A stretch of 46,941 bases of DNA from assembly GCA_964504655.1 (NCBI GenBank), contig CAZDFD010000029.1, positions 1-46,941 of the forward strand, given 5' to 3'. The notes below the pieces were generated by a model. It was not told the origin of the DNA. It was given only the letters and a program-made list of their open reading frames with translations, and ran no database searches. The first letter of the stretch is position 1, and each line of letters begins with the position of its first letter. Position numbers and translations under genes: made by a program. Source of the stretch: JANXAZ01 sp964504655. Lineage in GTDB: Bacteria; Pseudomonadota; Alphaproteobacteria; Geminicoccales; Geminicoccaceae. Positions 33,000 to 41,138 of this stretch are shown here, piece after piece.

Positions 33000-33950
33000 T
33001 CAGGGGTAGGAGAGCAGCGTGTCGACCAGCGTGTCGACCGCGGCCGGCACTTCGACCGCGACCGCCATCTCGACGTTGGGAGGCCGCGGCGCGCGGCCCG
33101 GCGGCAGCGCCGCACCCGGCAGGATGCCGCGGCGGTCCACCACCGTCATGCCGCGGGTCGGGCCCGGGGCGAGCGCCACCTCGAGCGCCACCGGCTCGTG
33201 CCGGACCAGGTCCGGCCGCAGCACCGCGAGGATGGCACCGGCATCGTGCACCGGCGCGCCGTCGATGCCGTAGAGGCGCCGGTAGCTCTGCCGGTAGAAG
33301 GCGAGCAGCTCGGCCATCGCCCGCGCCACCCGGCCGCCCTGGCGCAGCCGGGCGAGCTCGGCCTCGCGCACGAGCACGGTGCGGCTGGTCTCGTAGCCGA
33401 GCCAGAGGATCCGCGCCCCCGAGGAGAACACCACGTGCGCCGCCTCGGGGTCGGAGAACACGTTGATGCACGCCACCGGCCGCACGTTGCCCGGCCCGGC
33501 GCTGCCGCCCATGACGGTGATCGCGCGCAGCCACTCCACGAGCCGCGGCTCGAGGCGGAGTGCGGTCGCGACGTTGCTGTGCGCACCCAGGACCGCGAGC
33601 ACGAGCTCGCCCCGATGGAGGCGCGCCGTCTCGACGATGAGTTCGACCGCGTGCACCGGCAAAGGCGCCCGCCGCGGCTCCGGCAGCTCGGCCCCGTCGA
33701 GCCCGCTCGCTCCGTGCGCCGCCGCGGCGAAGGGCGGCGCCTCGCCCAGATAGGGCCCGGCCATGCCCCGCGCCACCGGCACCTCGAGCCCGGCCAGCTC
33801 GAGCACGGCCAGGGCGTTGCGCGTGGTCGCCTCGACTGGGGCATTGCCGAACACGGTGGTGACGGCCAGGAGCTCGGCGTGGCGGGCGGCGTAGAGGATG
33901 GCCACCGCATCGTCGTGGCCGGGATCGCAGTCGATCAGGAGCTTGGTCAC
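33000..33950 (-). CDS. Nucleoside hydrolase-like protein (copy 2, altered ribose-binding motif)
   Basis: 316 residues from a GTG at 33950, the same length as copy 1. LIDCDPGHDDAVAILYAAR, VFGNAPVEATTRNAL, HGASGLDGAELPEP, LGAHSNVATALRL, ITVMGGSAGPGN and the His motif GAPVHDAGAIL are conserved. Where copy 1 has AEFNVWCDPEAA, this copy has ACINVFSDPEAA: the Glu that contacts ribose hydroxyls in characterised hydrolases is replaced by Cys. The PGHDD and general-acid His sites remain. It may act on a modified nucleoside or different sugar. It is the first gene of the leftward pair, divergent from the importer gene at 34065 across 114 bp. Confidence 0.9.
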   Translation of the reverse strand: MTKLLIDCDPGHDDAVAILYAARHAELLAVTTVFGNAPVEATTRNALAVLELAGLEVPVARGMAGPYLGEAPPFAAAAHGASGLDGAELPEPRRAPLPVHAVELIVETARLHRGELVLAVLGAHSNVATALRLEPRLVEWLRAITVMGGSAGPGNVRPVACINVFSDPEAAHVVFSSGARILWLGYETSRTVLVREAELARLRQGGRVARAMAELLAFYRQSYRRLYGIDGAPVHDAGAILAVLRPDLVRHEPVALEVALAPGPTRGMTVVDRRGILPGAALPPGRAPRPPNVEMAVAVEVPAAVDTLVDTLLSYP

Positions 33951-34064
33951 CGCTCTGTCACCCGGCTCTGCTGCAGGGTCGGGCGTTGACCGGCTCCGGA
34001 CGCGTCGCCACGATCGCCGCCGCCCGGCCCGGACGACACCGGAGACCCTCGGGGAGATCGCCCA

Positions 34065-35327
34065 ATGCACCGTCTCAACCGCCGCTCGACCCTGGGCCTC
34101 GGCCTCGCCGCCACGGCCGGTGCGGTCCTGGCCCGGCCCGCCCGCAGCCAGGCCGCCAGCCTGCGCGTGGTGTGGATGGGCTGGCCCGAAGGGCAGGTCA
34201 AGCCGCTCATGGACTCGTTCCGGGCGGCGCACCCGGCGATCGCCCTGCAGGTCGAGACGATCCCCTTCGTGCAGATCTTCCAGACCCTCGAGGTGCGCCT
34301 GCAGGCGCGGACCTCCGATCCCGACCTCTTCATCTGCGATTCGCCGCTCACCGCCTCCTACGCGGTCCGCGGCCACCTCCTCGACCTCACCCCGCACCTC
34401 GAGGCGGGGCGGTTCACCAAGGCCGCGCTCGATGCCGCGAGCTGGCAGGGCAAGCTCTACTCGGCGCCGTTCGGCAGCTCGATGCAGGTGCTGTTCTACA
34501 ACAAGGCGCTGCTGCGCGCGGCCGGCATCGCCCCGCCCGAGCCCGACCCGGCCAAGCGCTGGACCTGGGAACAGCTCGTCGAGGCCGCCCAGAAGCTCAC
34601 CGACCCGGCCAAGGGCCAGTGGGGCTTCAGCTTCGAGCAGCAGGAGCGGCCCTACCAGCTCCTGCCGCTCGGCCAGTCGCTCGGCGGCGTGGCGTTGAGC
34701 CCGGACGGCCTCAAGGCCACGGGCTTCATCGACGGGCCGGCCTTCGTCGAGGCCTACGGCTTCATGCAGCGGCTCTACACCGACTGGAAGGTCAGCCCTC
34801 CGGGCCTGTTCGACCCGAACCTGCCGGTCGAGCAGTTCGGCAACGGCCGGATCGCGCTGCTCATGGCCGGAACCTTCAACGCCACGGTCCTCGCCGACAA
34901 GTACAAGGGCATCGAGCTCGGCGTGGCACCGCACCCCTACTTCGCCAAGGGCAAGCCGGTCACGCCCACCGGCGCCTGGCACATCGGGGTCAACCCCCGG
35001 ACCCAGCAGAAGGCGGCGGCCCTCGCCTTCATCGAGCACTTCATGAGCGACGAGCTGCAGGCGCAGTGGTTCAAGCTGCGTCCCTACCCGCCGGTGCTGC
35101 GCTCGATCTGGGAGAAGGAGGCCGCGACGTTCGATTCCGACATGTGGCGGATCGCCCGCCACGAACTCGATCACACCGCCGTGCCGCGGCCGGCGACGCC
35201 CGGCTTCCGCGAGTACGAGGACGTGCTGCGGGTGGCGCTGCGCGACATCACGACCGGCGCCGACGTCAAGGCGACGCTCGGAGCCGCCGCGCAGAAGATC
35301 GACCGCGAGCTGCAGAAGTACCGCTGA
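34065..35327 (+). CDS. Sugar-type ABC transporter substrate-binding protein (CUT1, UgpB/MalE-like), Tat-exported
   Basis: 420 residues. The twin-arginine signal is NRRSTLGLGLAATAGAVLA followed by ARPARSQA. The mature protein has the family-1 solute-binding pattern: LRVVWMGWPEGQVKPLMDSF, IPFVQIFQTLEVRLQART, SDPDLFICDSPLTASYAVRG, YSAPFGSSMQVLFYNKALLR, RIALLMAGTFNATVL and TPTGAWHIGVNPRTQQKAAA. It is the periplasmic capture component for the two permeases downstream. The Shine-Dalgarno is GGGGAG about eight bases upstream. A stable hairpin separates it from the permease genes. The substrate is unknown; adjacency to nucleoside hydrolases suggests a nucleoside or pentose, which is inference. Confidence 0.92.
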   Translation: MHRLNRRSTLGLGLAATAGAVLARPARSQAASLRVVWMGWPEGQVKPLMDSFRAAHPAIALQVETIPFVQIFQTLEVRLQARTSDPDLFICDSPLTASYAVRGHLLDLTPHLEAGRFTKAALDAASWQGKLYSAPFGSSMQVLFYNKALLRAAGIAPPEPDPAKRWTWEQLVEAAQKLTDPAKGQWGFSFEQQERPYQLLPLGQSLGGVALSPDGLKATGFIDGPAFVEAYGFMQRLYTDWKVSPPGLFDPNLPVEQFGNGRIALLMAGTFNATVLADKYKGIELGVAPHPYFAKGKPVTPTGAWHIGVNPRTQQKAAALAFIEHFMSDELQAQWFKLRPYPPVLRSIWEKEAATFDSDMWRIARHELDHTAVPRPATPGFREYEDVLRVALRDITTGADVKATLGAAAQKIDRELQKYR

Positions 35328-35339
35328 GCGGCGCGCGCG

Positions 35340-35366
35340 GGGGCCGGCCACCGGCGGGCCGGCCCC
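35340..35366 (+). promoter_or_regulatory. Intercistronic stem-loop between binding protein and permease genes
   Basis: GGGGCCGGCC (35340-35349) and GGCCGGCCCC (35357-35366) form a perfect 10-bp stem with a seven-base loop, beginning 12 bp after the binding-protein stop and ending four bases before the TTG start of the permease. Such hairpins commonly protect the upstream binding-protein mRNA and reduce downstream expression. Here the stem also occupies the place of a Shine-Dalgarno for the permease. Confidence 0.65.
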
Positions 35367-35370
35367 GGCC

Positions 35371-36240
35371 TTGAGCGCCGGCTTCCGCGTTCCGTGGTGG
35401 GTGGCGGCGGCCTTCCTGGCGCCGGCGCTCCTCCTGCTCGCGGTCTTCCGGCTGACCCCGATCGGCATCGCCACGGGCGGCAGCCTGACCGGGACGAGGC
35501 TCACCGGCGAGACCGTCTTCGTCGGCCTCGGCAACTTCGCGGGGCTCGCGGCCGACCCCTCGTTCTGGCGCTCGCTCGAGGTCACGCTGCTCTTCAACCT
35601 CGTGGTCAACCCGTTCCAGATCGTCTGTGCGCTCGGCCTGGCCCTGCTCGTGCTCCGCCCGACCCGGCTCGCACCGCTGTTCCGCGCCGCCTTCCTCGCG
35701 CCCATGACCGTGTCGATCGCGCTCACCTCGGTGCTCTGGGCGATCCTGCTCGAGCCGACCTCGGGCCCGGTCAACGGCCTGCTCAGGGCGCTCGGCCTGC
35801 CGCCGCAGCCCTTCTTCCGCAGCGAGCACCAGGCACTCCCGGCGCTGGTCCTGGTGGCGAGCTGGAAGGGCGTCGGCTATTGGATGATCTTCCTTCTGGC
35901 GGGGCTGCTCACCATCCCCCGCGAGCTCCACGAGGCGGCGGCGCTCGACGGCGCCGGGGCGCTGCAGCGCTTCTGGCGGATCACCCTCCCCTTGATGCGC
36001 CGGCCGCTCGCCTTCGTGCTGGTCGCCGACACGGCCGCCAACTTCCTGCTCTTCGCGCCGGTCTACGTGATCACCCACGGCGGCCCGAACGGTGCCACGG
36101 CACTCCTGATGTTCGAGGCCTACCAGGCGGCGTTCGCCTATCTCGACCACGGCCGCTCGCTCGCCCTCTCGACCGTGATCCTGCTGATCCTCGGCCTGAT
36201 CGCCACGGCCGAGCTGCGCCTCTTCCGGGAGCGGCGGTGA
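35371..36240 (+). CDS. Sugar-type ABC transporter permease (MalF/UgpA-like)
   Basis: 289 residues from a TTG at 35371 (no earlier in-frame start fits, and no Shine-Dalgarno is visible). It has six hydrophobic segments, beginning WWVAAAFLAPALLLLAVFRL. FVGLGNFAGLAADPSFWRSL is the usual periplasmic-loop pattern of MalF-type subunits, and the EAA loop is HEAAALDGAGALQRFWRITL followed by PLMRRP. NFLLFAPVYVITHGGPNGAT is another family mark. It pairs with the next permease to form the membrane channel. Its stop overlaps the next start by 4 bp. No ATP-binding subunit is encoded nearby, so a shared MsmK/UgpC-like ATPase must be supplied from elsewhere. Confidence 0.92.
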   Translation: MSAGFRVPWWVAAAFLAPALLLLAVFRLTPIGIATGGSLTGTRLTGETVFVGLGNFAGLAADPSFWRSLEVTLLFNLVVNPFQIVCALGLALLVLRPTRLAPLFRAAFLAPMTVSIALTSVLWAILLEPTSGPVNGLLRALGLPPQPFFRSEHQALPALVLVASWKGVGYWMIFLLAGLLTIPRELHEAAALDGAGALQRFWRITLPLMRRPLAFVLVADTAANFLLFAPVYVITHGGPNGATALLMFEAYQAAFAYLDHGRSLALSTVILLILGLIATAELRLFRERR

Positions 36241-37082
36241 GCCGCGGCCGGGCCGGCCGGCTCTTCGGGCGGCTCCTGCGCCACCTGGCTCTGGTGCTGG
36301 TCGCCACCCTCCTGCTCCTGCCGATCTGGTGGCTGCTCGTTTCCTCGCTTCGGCCCTCGGCGGACATCTTCCGCCACGCCGCCGAGGTCGGGCTCGCCAC
36401 GATCTGGCCGGAGCGGATCACCTTCGAGCACTACGAGCGCGCCATGGCCGGCGACCTGCCGCGCGCGGTCGGCAACTCGCTCTTCATCGCCCTCTCGACG
36501 GTGGCACTCGGGGTGGTCGTCTGCTCGCTCGCCGGCTTCGCCTTCGCGGTGTTCGAGTTCCCGCTCCGGCGGACCCTGTTCGCCCTCGTGCTCCTCACCT
36601 TCATGATGCCGTTCGAATCGATCGTCATCCCGCTCTACGTGCTGATCCGCACCCTCGGCTGGACCAACACCTACGCCGCCCTGATCCTGCCCGAGGTGGC
36701 GAGCGGCCTGGTCGTCTTCCTGTTCCGCCAGTTCTTCGCCGGAATCCCCAAGGAGCTCTACGAGGCGGCCCGGGTCGACGGCGCCTCCTGGCTCGCGATC
36801 TGGGCCCGCCTCACGCTGCCGCTCTCGGGCCCGGTCGTGGCCACGGCCGCGCTCGTGCTCTTCATCCACCAGTGGGACGCCTTCTTCTGGCCGCTCGTGG
36901 CGGCGCCTTCGGCCGAGCTCGTCACCATCCAGGTGGCGGTCGCCCGCAACGTCACCCTCGAGGTCGCCAACTGGGGCGGCCTGTTCGCCTCGGCCTCGAC
37001 CGCGATCCTCCTGGCCCTGATCCCCTTCCTCCTCCTGCAGCGCTGGTACATCCGCACCGTGACGCTCGGCAGCGAGCGCTGA
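36237..37082 (+). CDS. Sugar-type ABC transporter permease (MalG/UgpE-like)
   Basis: 281 residues from the GTG at 36237 overlapping the previous stop (GTGA). It has six transmembrane segments: LALVLVATLLLLPIWWLLVS, then SSLRPSADIF, AVGNSLFIALSTVALGVVV, LAGFAFAVFEFPLRR, FMMPFESIVIPLYVLIRTLG, and the EAA loop YEAARVDGASWLAIWARLTL. These are typical of MalG-type subunits. It completes the importer begun at 34065. The operon seems to end here: 122 bp separate it from the moxR gene, which has its own good ribosome site, and the function changes. Confidence 0.93.
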   Translation: MSRGRAGRLFGRLLRHLALVLVATLLLLPIWWLLVSSLRPSADIFRHAAEVGLATIWPERITFEHYERAMAGDLPRAVGNSLFIALSTVALGVVVCSLAGFAFAVFEFPLRRTLFALVLLTFMMPFESIVIPLYVLIRTLGWTNTYAALILPEVASGLVVFLFRQFFAGIPKELYEAARVDGASWLAIWARLTLPLSGPVVATAALVLFIHQWDAFFWPLVAAPSAELVTIQVAVARNVTLEVANWGGLFASASTAILLALIPFLLLQRWYIRTVTLGSER

Positions 37083-37204
37083 GCTCGGGCCGGAGCCACG
37101 TCCCGGAAGGACGTCGGGCCGCTGGCGCAACCGCCCGCCTCTCGGCTAGCCTCCACACCGCCGGCGGGCGCGGAGGCGTCCGCCTGGGACGGGAGGCGGG
37201 GCGG

Positions 37205-38191
37205 ATGCTGGCGGAGGCGGCCACGAGGCCGGTCGAGACGGCGGCGCGCGAGTTGGTGCCGCCCCTGCGGGCCGCCCTCGCGGCGGTGATCGTCGGCCAG
37301 CGCTACCTGCTCGACCGGCTGCTGGTCGGGCTGCTCGCCAACGGCCACGTCCTGATCGAGGGCGTCCCCGGGATCGGCAAGACCCTGGCGGTCACCACCC
37401 TGGCGCAGGCGCTCGACGCCGCCTACCAGCGCATCCAGTTCACCCCCGATCTCTTGCCGGCCGATCTCCTGGGCACCTTGATCTACCAGCCGCAGCGCGG
37501 CGAGTTCACCGTCCGCAAGGGCCCGATCTTCGCCAACTTCCTCCTGGCCGACGAGATCAACCGGGCGCCGGCCAAGGTGCAGAGCGCGCTCCTCGAGGCG
37601 ATGCAGGAGGGCCAGGTCACGATCGGCAGCGAGACCCACCCGCTGCCCCGGCCCTTCCTCGTGCTCGCGACCCAGAACCCGATCGAGCACGACGGCACCT
37701 ACCCGCTGCCGGAGGCCCAGGTCGACCGTTTCATGCTGAAGCTCAAGGTCGGCTATCCGAGCCGCGAGGAGGAGCTCGCCATCCTGGCCACGATGGCGCG
37801 CACCCGGCCGCGGGTCGACGTGCCGCGGGTGGCCGATGCCGCCGACATCCTGGCCGCCCAGGAGCAGGTCGACCGCGTCTACCTGGACGACCGGCTCGCC
37901 CGCTACATCGTCGATCTGGTCCTGGCCACGCGCGATCCCGCCGCCTACGGGCTCGACCTCGCCCCCCTGATCGAGTACGGCGCCTCGCCGCGCGCCACGA
38001 TCTACCTCTCGCTCGCCGCCAAGGCCTTCGCCTTCATCAACGGCCGCAGCCACGTCACCCCGCACGACGTCAAGTCGATCGCCATGGACGTGCTGCGCCA
38101 CCGCGTGCTCACGAGCTACGAGGCCGAGGCCGCCGGCCGGACCTCCGAGGACGTCGTCGGCGAGGTCCTGGCGCGCCTGCCGGTGCCCTAG
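37205..38191 (+). CDS. MoxR-family AAA+ ATPase
   Basis: 328 residues from the ATG at 37205, preceded by GGGAGGCGGGGCGG. It contains IVGQRYLLDRLLVGLLANGH, Walker A EGVPGIGKT, the MoxR-specific RIQFTPDLLPADLLG, Walker B NFLLADEINRAPAKVQSALL, sensor-1 LVLATQNPIEHDGTYPLPEAQ, the Arg-finger region and a C-terminal GASPRATIYLSLAAKAFAF. MoxR ATPases act as chaperones that activate or assemble VWA-domain partners. Here the five following genes include the VWA, DUF58 and TPR proteins it normally works with. The cluster reads rightward as one functional unit with a 76-bp gap before batA. Confidence 0.95.
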   Translation: MLAEAATRPVETAARELVPPLRAALAAVIVGQRYLLDRLLVGLLANGHVLIEGVPGIGKTLAVTTLAQALDAAYQRIQFTPDLLPADLLGTLIYQPQRGEFTVRKGPIFANFLLADEINRAPAKVQSALLEAMQEGQVTIGSETHPLPRPFLVLATQNPIEHDGTYPLPEAQVDRFMLKLKVGYPSREEELAILATMARTRPRVDVPRVADAADILAAQEQVDRVYLDDRLARYIVDLVLATRDPAAYGLDLAPLIEYGASPRATIYLSLAAKAFAFINGRSHVTPHDVKSIAMDVLRHRVLTSYEAEAAGRTSEDVVGEVLARLPVP

Positions 38192-38267
38192 GGCCGGCGA
38201 TGTCGAGCGCGCGTCCGCGAGCCCGGGCTCCCGCCGCCCGACCCGGCCGCAGCCCGGCCCGCTCACC

Positions 38268-39287
38268 ATGAGCCTCGCCGATCCCTGGGCGCTCACGCTG
38301 CTCCTGGCGCTGCCCTGGCTGCACCTGGCCGGGCGGCGCCGGGACCGCCCCCGGGCGCTCGGCTTCCCGGCCGCCGACGGTCTCGGCGAGCTGACCGCGA
38401 CCCTGGCGGTGCGCGCCCGCCGGGCGCTGCCCTGGGTCCGGACCGTCTGCCTGGCACTCCTGATCCTGGCGCTCGCCCGCCCGCAATGGGGGGTCGAGGC
38501 GACCCGGCTGCGGCGCGAGGGCATCGCCATCGCGATGGTGGTCGACGTGTCGAGCAGCATGAGCGCCATCGACCTCGTGCGCGAGGGGCGGCCGGCCAGC
38601 CGGCTCGAGGTCGTCAAGGCCGCGTTCCGCAGCTTCGTCGCCGGCGGCGACGGTCTCGCCGGGCGCGCGCCCGACGTCATCGGGATGATCCGCTTCGCCC
38701 GCTACGCCGACGTCCTGGCGCCGCCGACCCTCGACCACGCCGCGCTCTTGGCGGTGCTCGAGCGGCTGGCCATCGTCGACTTCCCGCTCGAGGACGGCAC
38801 CGCGATCGGCGACGCGATCCTGCGCGGGGTCGACATGCTCCGGCGCGCCCCGGCCAAGAGCAAGGTCATGATCGTGCTGACCGATGGCAGCAACAATGTC
38901 GGCCGCGCGGCGCCGCTCGCCGCGGCCCGCATCGCCGCGGCCCTGGGGGTGCGGATCTACGCGATCGGCGCCGGCACCAACGGCACGGCCGCGATCCCGG
39001 TGCGCAGCGAGGACGGCGTGGTCGAGTACCGGACCTCGGCGGTGACGATCGACGAGGAGACTCTCGAGCAGGTCGCAGCCGCCACCGGCGGCCGCGCCTT
39101 CCGCGCCACCGACGAGGCGGCGCTGCGGCGGATCTACGCCGAGATCGACCGGCTCGAGAAGTCGCCCGAGCTGGTCGACCATCTGCAACTCAGCGTCGAG
39201 CTGTTCCCGCTCCTGGCGGGTCTGGCCTTCCTCCTGCTGGCGGCCGAGCTCGGACTCCGGCTCACCCGGCTGCAGACCGTGCCCTGA
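38268..39287 (+). CDS. batA: VWA domain membrane protein, BatA-like
   Basis: 339 residues. It has two N-terminal membrane segments (WALTLLLALPWLHLAG and VRTVCLALLILALARPQWGV) and a closing C-terminal helix (LFPLLAGLAFLLLAAELGL). Between them is a von Willebrand A domain with an intact MIDAS motif AMVVDVSSSMSA (D-x-S-x-S), plus a later MIVLTDGSNNVG strand. The architecture matches BatA of the Bacteroides aerotolerance-type operons. It likely acts in envelope or complex assembly under MoxR control; the precise substrate is unknown in most species. The intergenic gap to batB is only 7 bp. Confidence 0.9.
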   Translation: MSLADPWALTLLLALPWLHLAGRRRDRPRALGFPAADGLGELTATLAVRARRALPWVRTVCLALLILALARPQWGVEATRLRREGIAIAMVVDVSSSMSAIDLVREGRPASRLEVVKAAFRSFVAGGDGLAGRAPDVIGMIRFARYADVLAPPTLDHAALLAVLERLAIVDFPLEDGTAIGDAILRGVDMLRRAPAKSKVMIVLTDGSNNVGRAAPLAAARIAAALGVRIYAIGAGTNGTAAIPVRSEDGVVEYRTSAVTIDEETLEQVAAATGGRAFRATDEAALRRIYAEIDRLEKSPELVDHLQLSVELFPLLAGLAFLLLAAELGLRLTRLQTVP

Positions 39288-39294
39288 GGTGACG

Positions 39295-40308
39295 ATGCGC
39301 CTCGCCGCCTGGCCACTGCTGGTCCTGCTCCTGGCCGTGCCGGCGCTCTGGCTCGTCCACCGCCGCGCCGAGCGGCGGCGCGCCGCGCGCCTGGCCGCCC
39401 TCGTCGACGGCCCGCTCGCCTCGCTCCTCCCCCCCGACCGGCGTGCCGAGCACCGCCGTCGCGTGGCCCTCGGGCTGGGCGCGCTCGCGGCGATCGCCAT
39501 GGCCCTGGCCCAGCCGCAATGGGGCCCGGGCGAGCAGGACCTCGTGCTGCGCGGCCGCGACCTCGTCGTGGTGCTCGACGTGTCGCTCAGCATGCTGGCC
39601 GAGGACACCCCGCCGAACCGGCTCGCGCGCGCCAAGGCGGCGGCCCGCTCGCTGGTCGAGAGCCTGGGCGCCGACAGCGGCCACCGGCTCGCCCTCGTGA
39701 CCTTCGCCGGCCGGCCGGAGGTGAGCTGCCCGCTCACCCGCGACTGGCGGCTGTTCCTCGACCGGCTGGAGAGCGCCTCGGTCGACGACCTGCCGCAACG
39801 CGGCAGCGCGCTCGGCGCGGCGCTCCTGAAGGCGCTCGACATGCTGGGCGGCCCGGACCCGGCGTTCACCGACCTCATTCTGCTCACCGACGGCGAGGAC
39901 CATGGCGGGCAGGCGGTCGAGGCGGCGCGGCTGCTCGCCGGCCGCGGCGTCGGCCTGCACCCGGTCGGGATCGGCGACCCGGCCCGGGCGGTGCCGATCC
40001 CGATCGAGGCCGGCGGCGGCCGGCCCGAGCACCTCGTCCACAAGGGCGTGCCGGTCGAGACCCGGCCACGGCCCGGACTGCTCGTGGCGATGGCCGAGGC
40101 CGCCGGCAGCCGCTACCTGGCGATCGAGGCGGGCGAGCCCTCGCTCGCCGAGCTCTATCGTCGCGCGATCGCCCCGAAGCCCTGGCGCCGGCTCGAGACG
40201 GCGAGCGGCGCCGAGCTCGGGCCGCGGTTCCAGCTCGCGCTCGCCCTGGCCCTCGGCCTGCTCGCCCTCGACGCGCTCTGGCCGGGGCGCCGGGAGGACC
40301 CGAGGTGA
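39295..40308 (+). CDS. batB: VWA domain membrane protein, BatB-like
   Basis: 337 residues from the ATG at 39295, preceded by TGAGGTG; an in-frame GTG at 39289 would add two residues. Layout as in BatA: helices at the N-terminus (LAAWPLLVLLLAVPALWLVH; ALGLGALAAIAMALAQPQWG), then a VWA domain with MIDAS VVVLDVSLSMLAEDTPPN and a DLILLTDGEDHGGQAV strand, and a C-terminal helix (LALALALGLLALDALW). The conserved QPQWGPG before the VWA and EDTPPNRLARAK after the MIDAS are BatB marks. Its stop overlaps the BatC start by 4 bp. It presumably interacts with BatA, BatC and MoxR. Confidence 0.9.
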   Translation: MRLAAWPLLVLLLAVPALWLVHRRAERRRAARLAALVDGPLASLLPPDRRAEHRRRVALGLGALAAIAMALAQPQWGPGEQDLVLRGRDLVVVLDVSLSMLAEDTPPNRLARAKAAARSLVESLGADSGHRLALVTFAGRPEVSCPLTRDWRLFLDRLESASVDDLPQRGSALGAALLKALDMLGGPDPAFTDLILLTDGEDHGGQAVEAARLLAGRGVGLHPVGIGDPARAVPIPIEAGGGRPEHLVHKGVPVETRPRPGLLVAMAEAAGSRYLAIEAGEPSLAELYRRAIAPKPWRRLETASGAELGPRFQLALALALGLLALDALWPGRREDPR

Positions 40309-41138
40309 CGGGCCGGCGTCGCACCCGCAGCCGGCTCTGCTACGGCCTCCTCGGGCTCCTCCCGGCCATGGGCCCGCACGATCGCGCGGCCGAGGCGGTG
40401 CGCGAGGGCAACGCGCTCTACGCCACCGGGGCGTTCGACGCCGCCCTCGAGCGCTACGCCGCGGCCGAGGCGGCGCTGCCGGGCCGGCCGGAGATCGCCT
40501 TCGACAGGGCCACGGCCTGGGCCCGTCTGGGCGAGACCGAGCGGGCGCTCGAGCACTACATGGCGGCACTCGCGAGCGAGGATCCGACGCTGCGCAGCGC
40601 CGCCAAGTACGGGATCGGGGTGATCCGGCTGCGCCAGGCGATGGCGCCCGAGCAGTCGCTCGGGGACGCCACCTGGCAGGCCCAGGCGGCGATCCGCTAC
40701 CTGCGCGAGAGCCTCGAGCTCGACCGCGGCCGGCACGATGCCCGCCACAATCTCGAGCTCGCCTGGCGCATCCTGCACGGGCTCGAGGCGCGGGCGGCGG
40801 AGCTGCGGCAGCGCGAGCGGCCCGAGGCCGACCGCACCAGCCATCGCCGCGGCCAGGCGCTGCAGGACCTCTTGCAGAACCAGGCGGGCGAGCAGCAGGC
40901 CAACCCCGACCAGCTCAAGGATCACCGACCGGAGGCGAGCGACCAGACGCCGGCCAACTTCTCCGCCCGCGAATCGCCCAAGCAGCGCAACGACACCAAC
41001 CTGCCGGTGGCCATGGATCCGCAGGCTGCGGCCGATCTGATGGAACGGCTCCTGGACAAGATGCGCGAGGCCGAGAGCTGGCGGGTCGAGCAGCGCCGCG
41101 CCGCACTCCGGGCACCGGGCGAGCGCGAGCCGTGGTGA
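40305..41138 (+). CDS. batC: TPR-repeat protein, BatC-like
   Basis: 277 residues from a GTG at 40305 within the batB stop (GTGA). A short Arg-rich head and a hydrophobic stretch (LCYGLLGLLPAMG) look like a signal or anchor. The middle part consists of TPR units: REGNALYATGAFDAALERYA, then RATAWARLGETERALEHYMA and RYLRESLELDRGRHDARHN. After about residue 185 the sequence becomes charged and Gln/Asn-rich, probably disordered, ending with a helical LMERLLDKMREAESWRVEQR, a typical BatC tail. It is the scaffold component of the cluster. Its stop overlaps the DUF58 gene start. Confidence 0.86.
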   Translation: MTGRRRTRSRLCYGLLGLLPAMGPHDRAAEAVREGNALYATGAFDAALERYAAAEAALPGRPEIAFDRATAWARLGETERALEHYMAALASEDPTLRSAAKYGIGVIRLRQAMAPEQSLGDATWQAQAAIRYLRESLELDRGRHDARHNLELAWRILHGLEARAAELRQRERPEADRTSHRRGQALQDLLQNQAGEQQANPDQLKDHRPEASDQTPANFSARESPKQRNDTNLPVAMDPQAAADLMERLLDKMREAESWRVEQRRAALRAPGEREPW

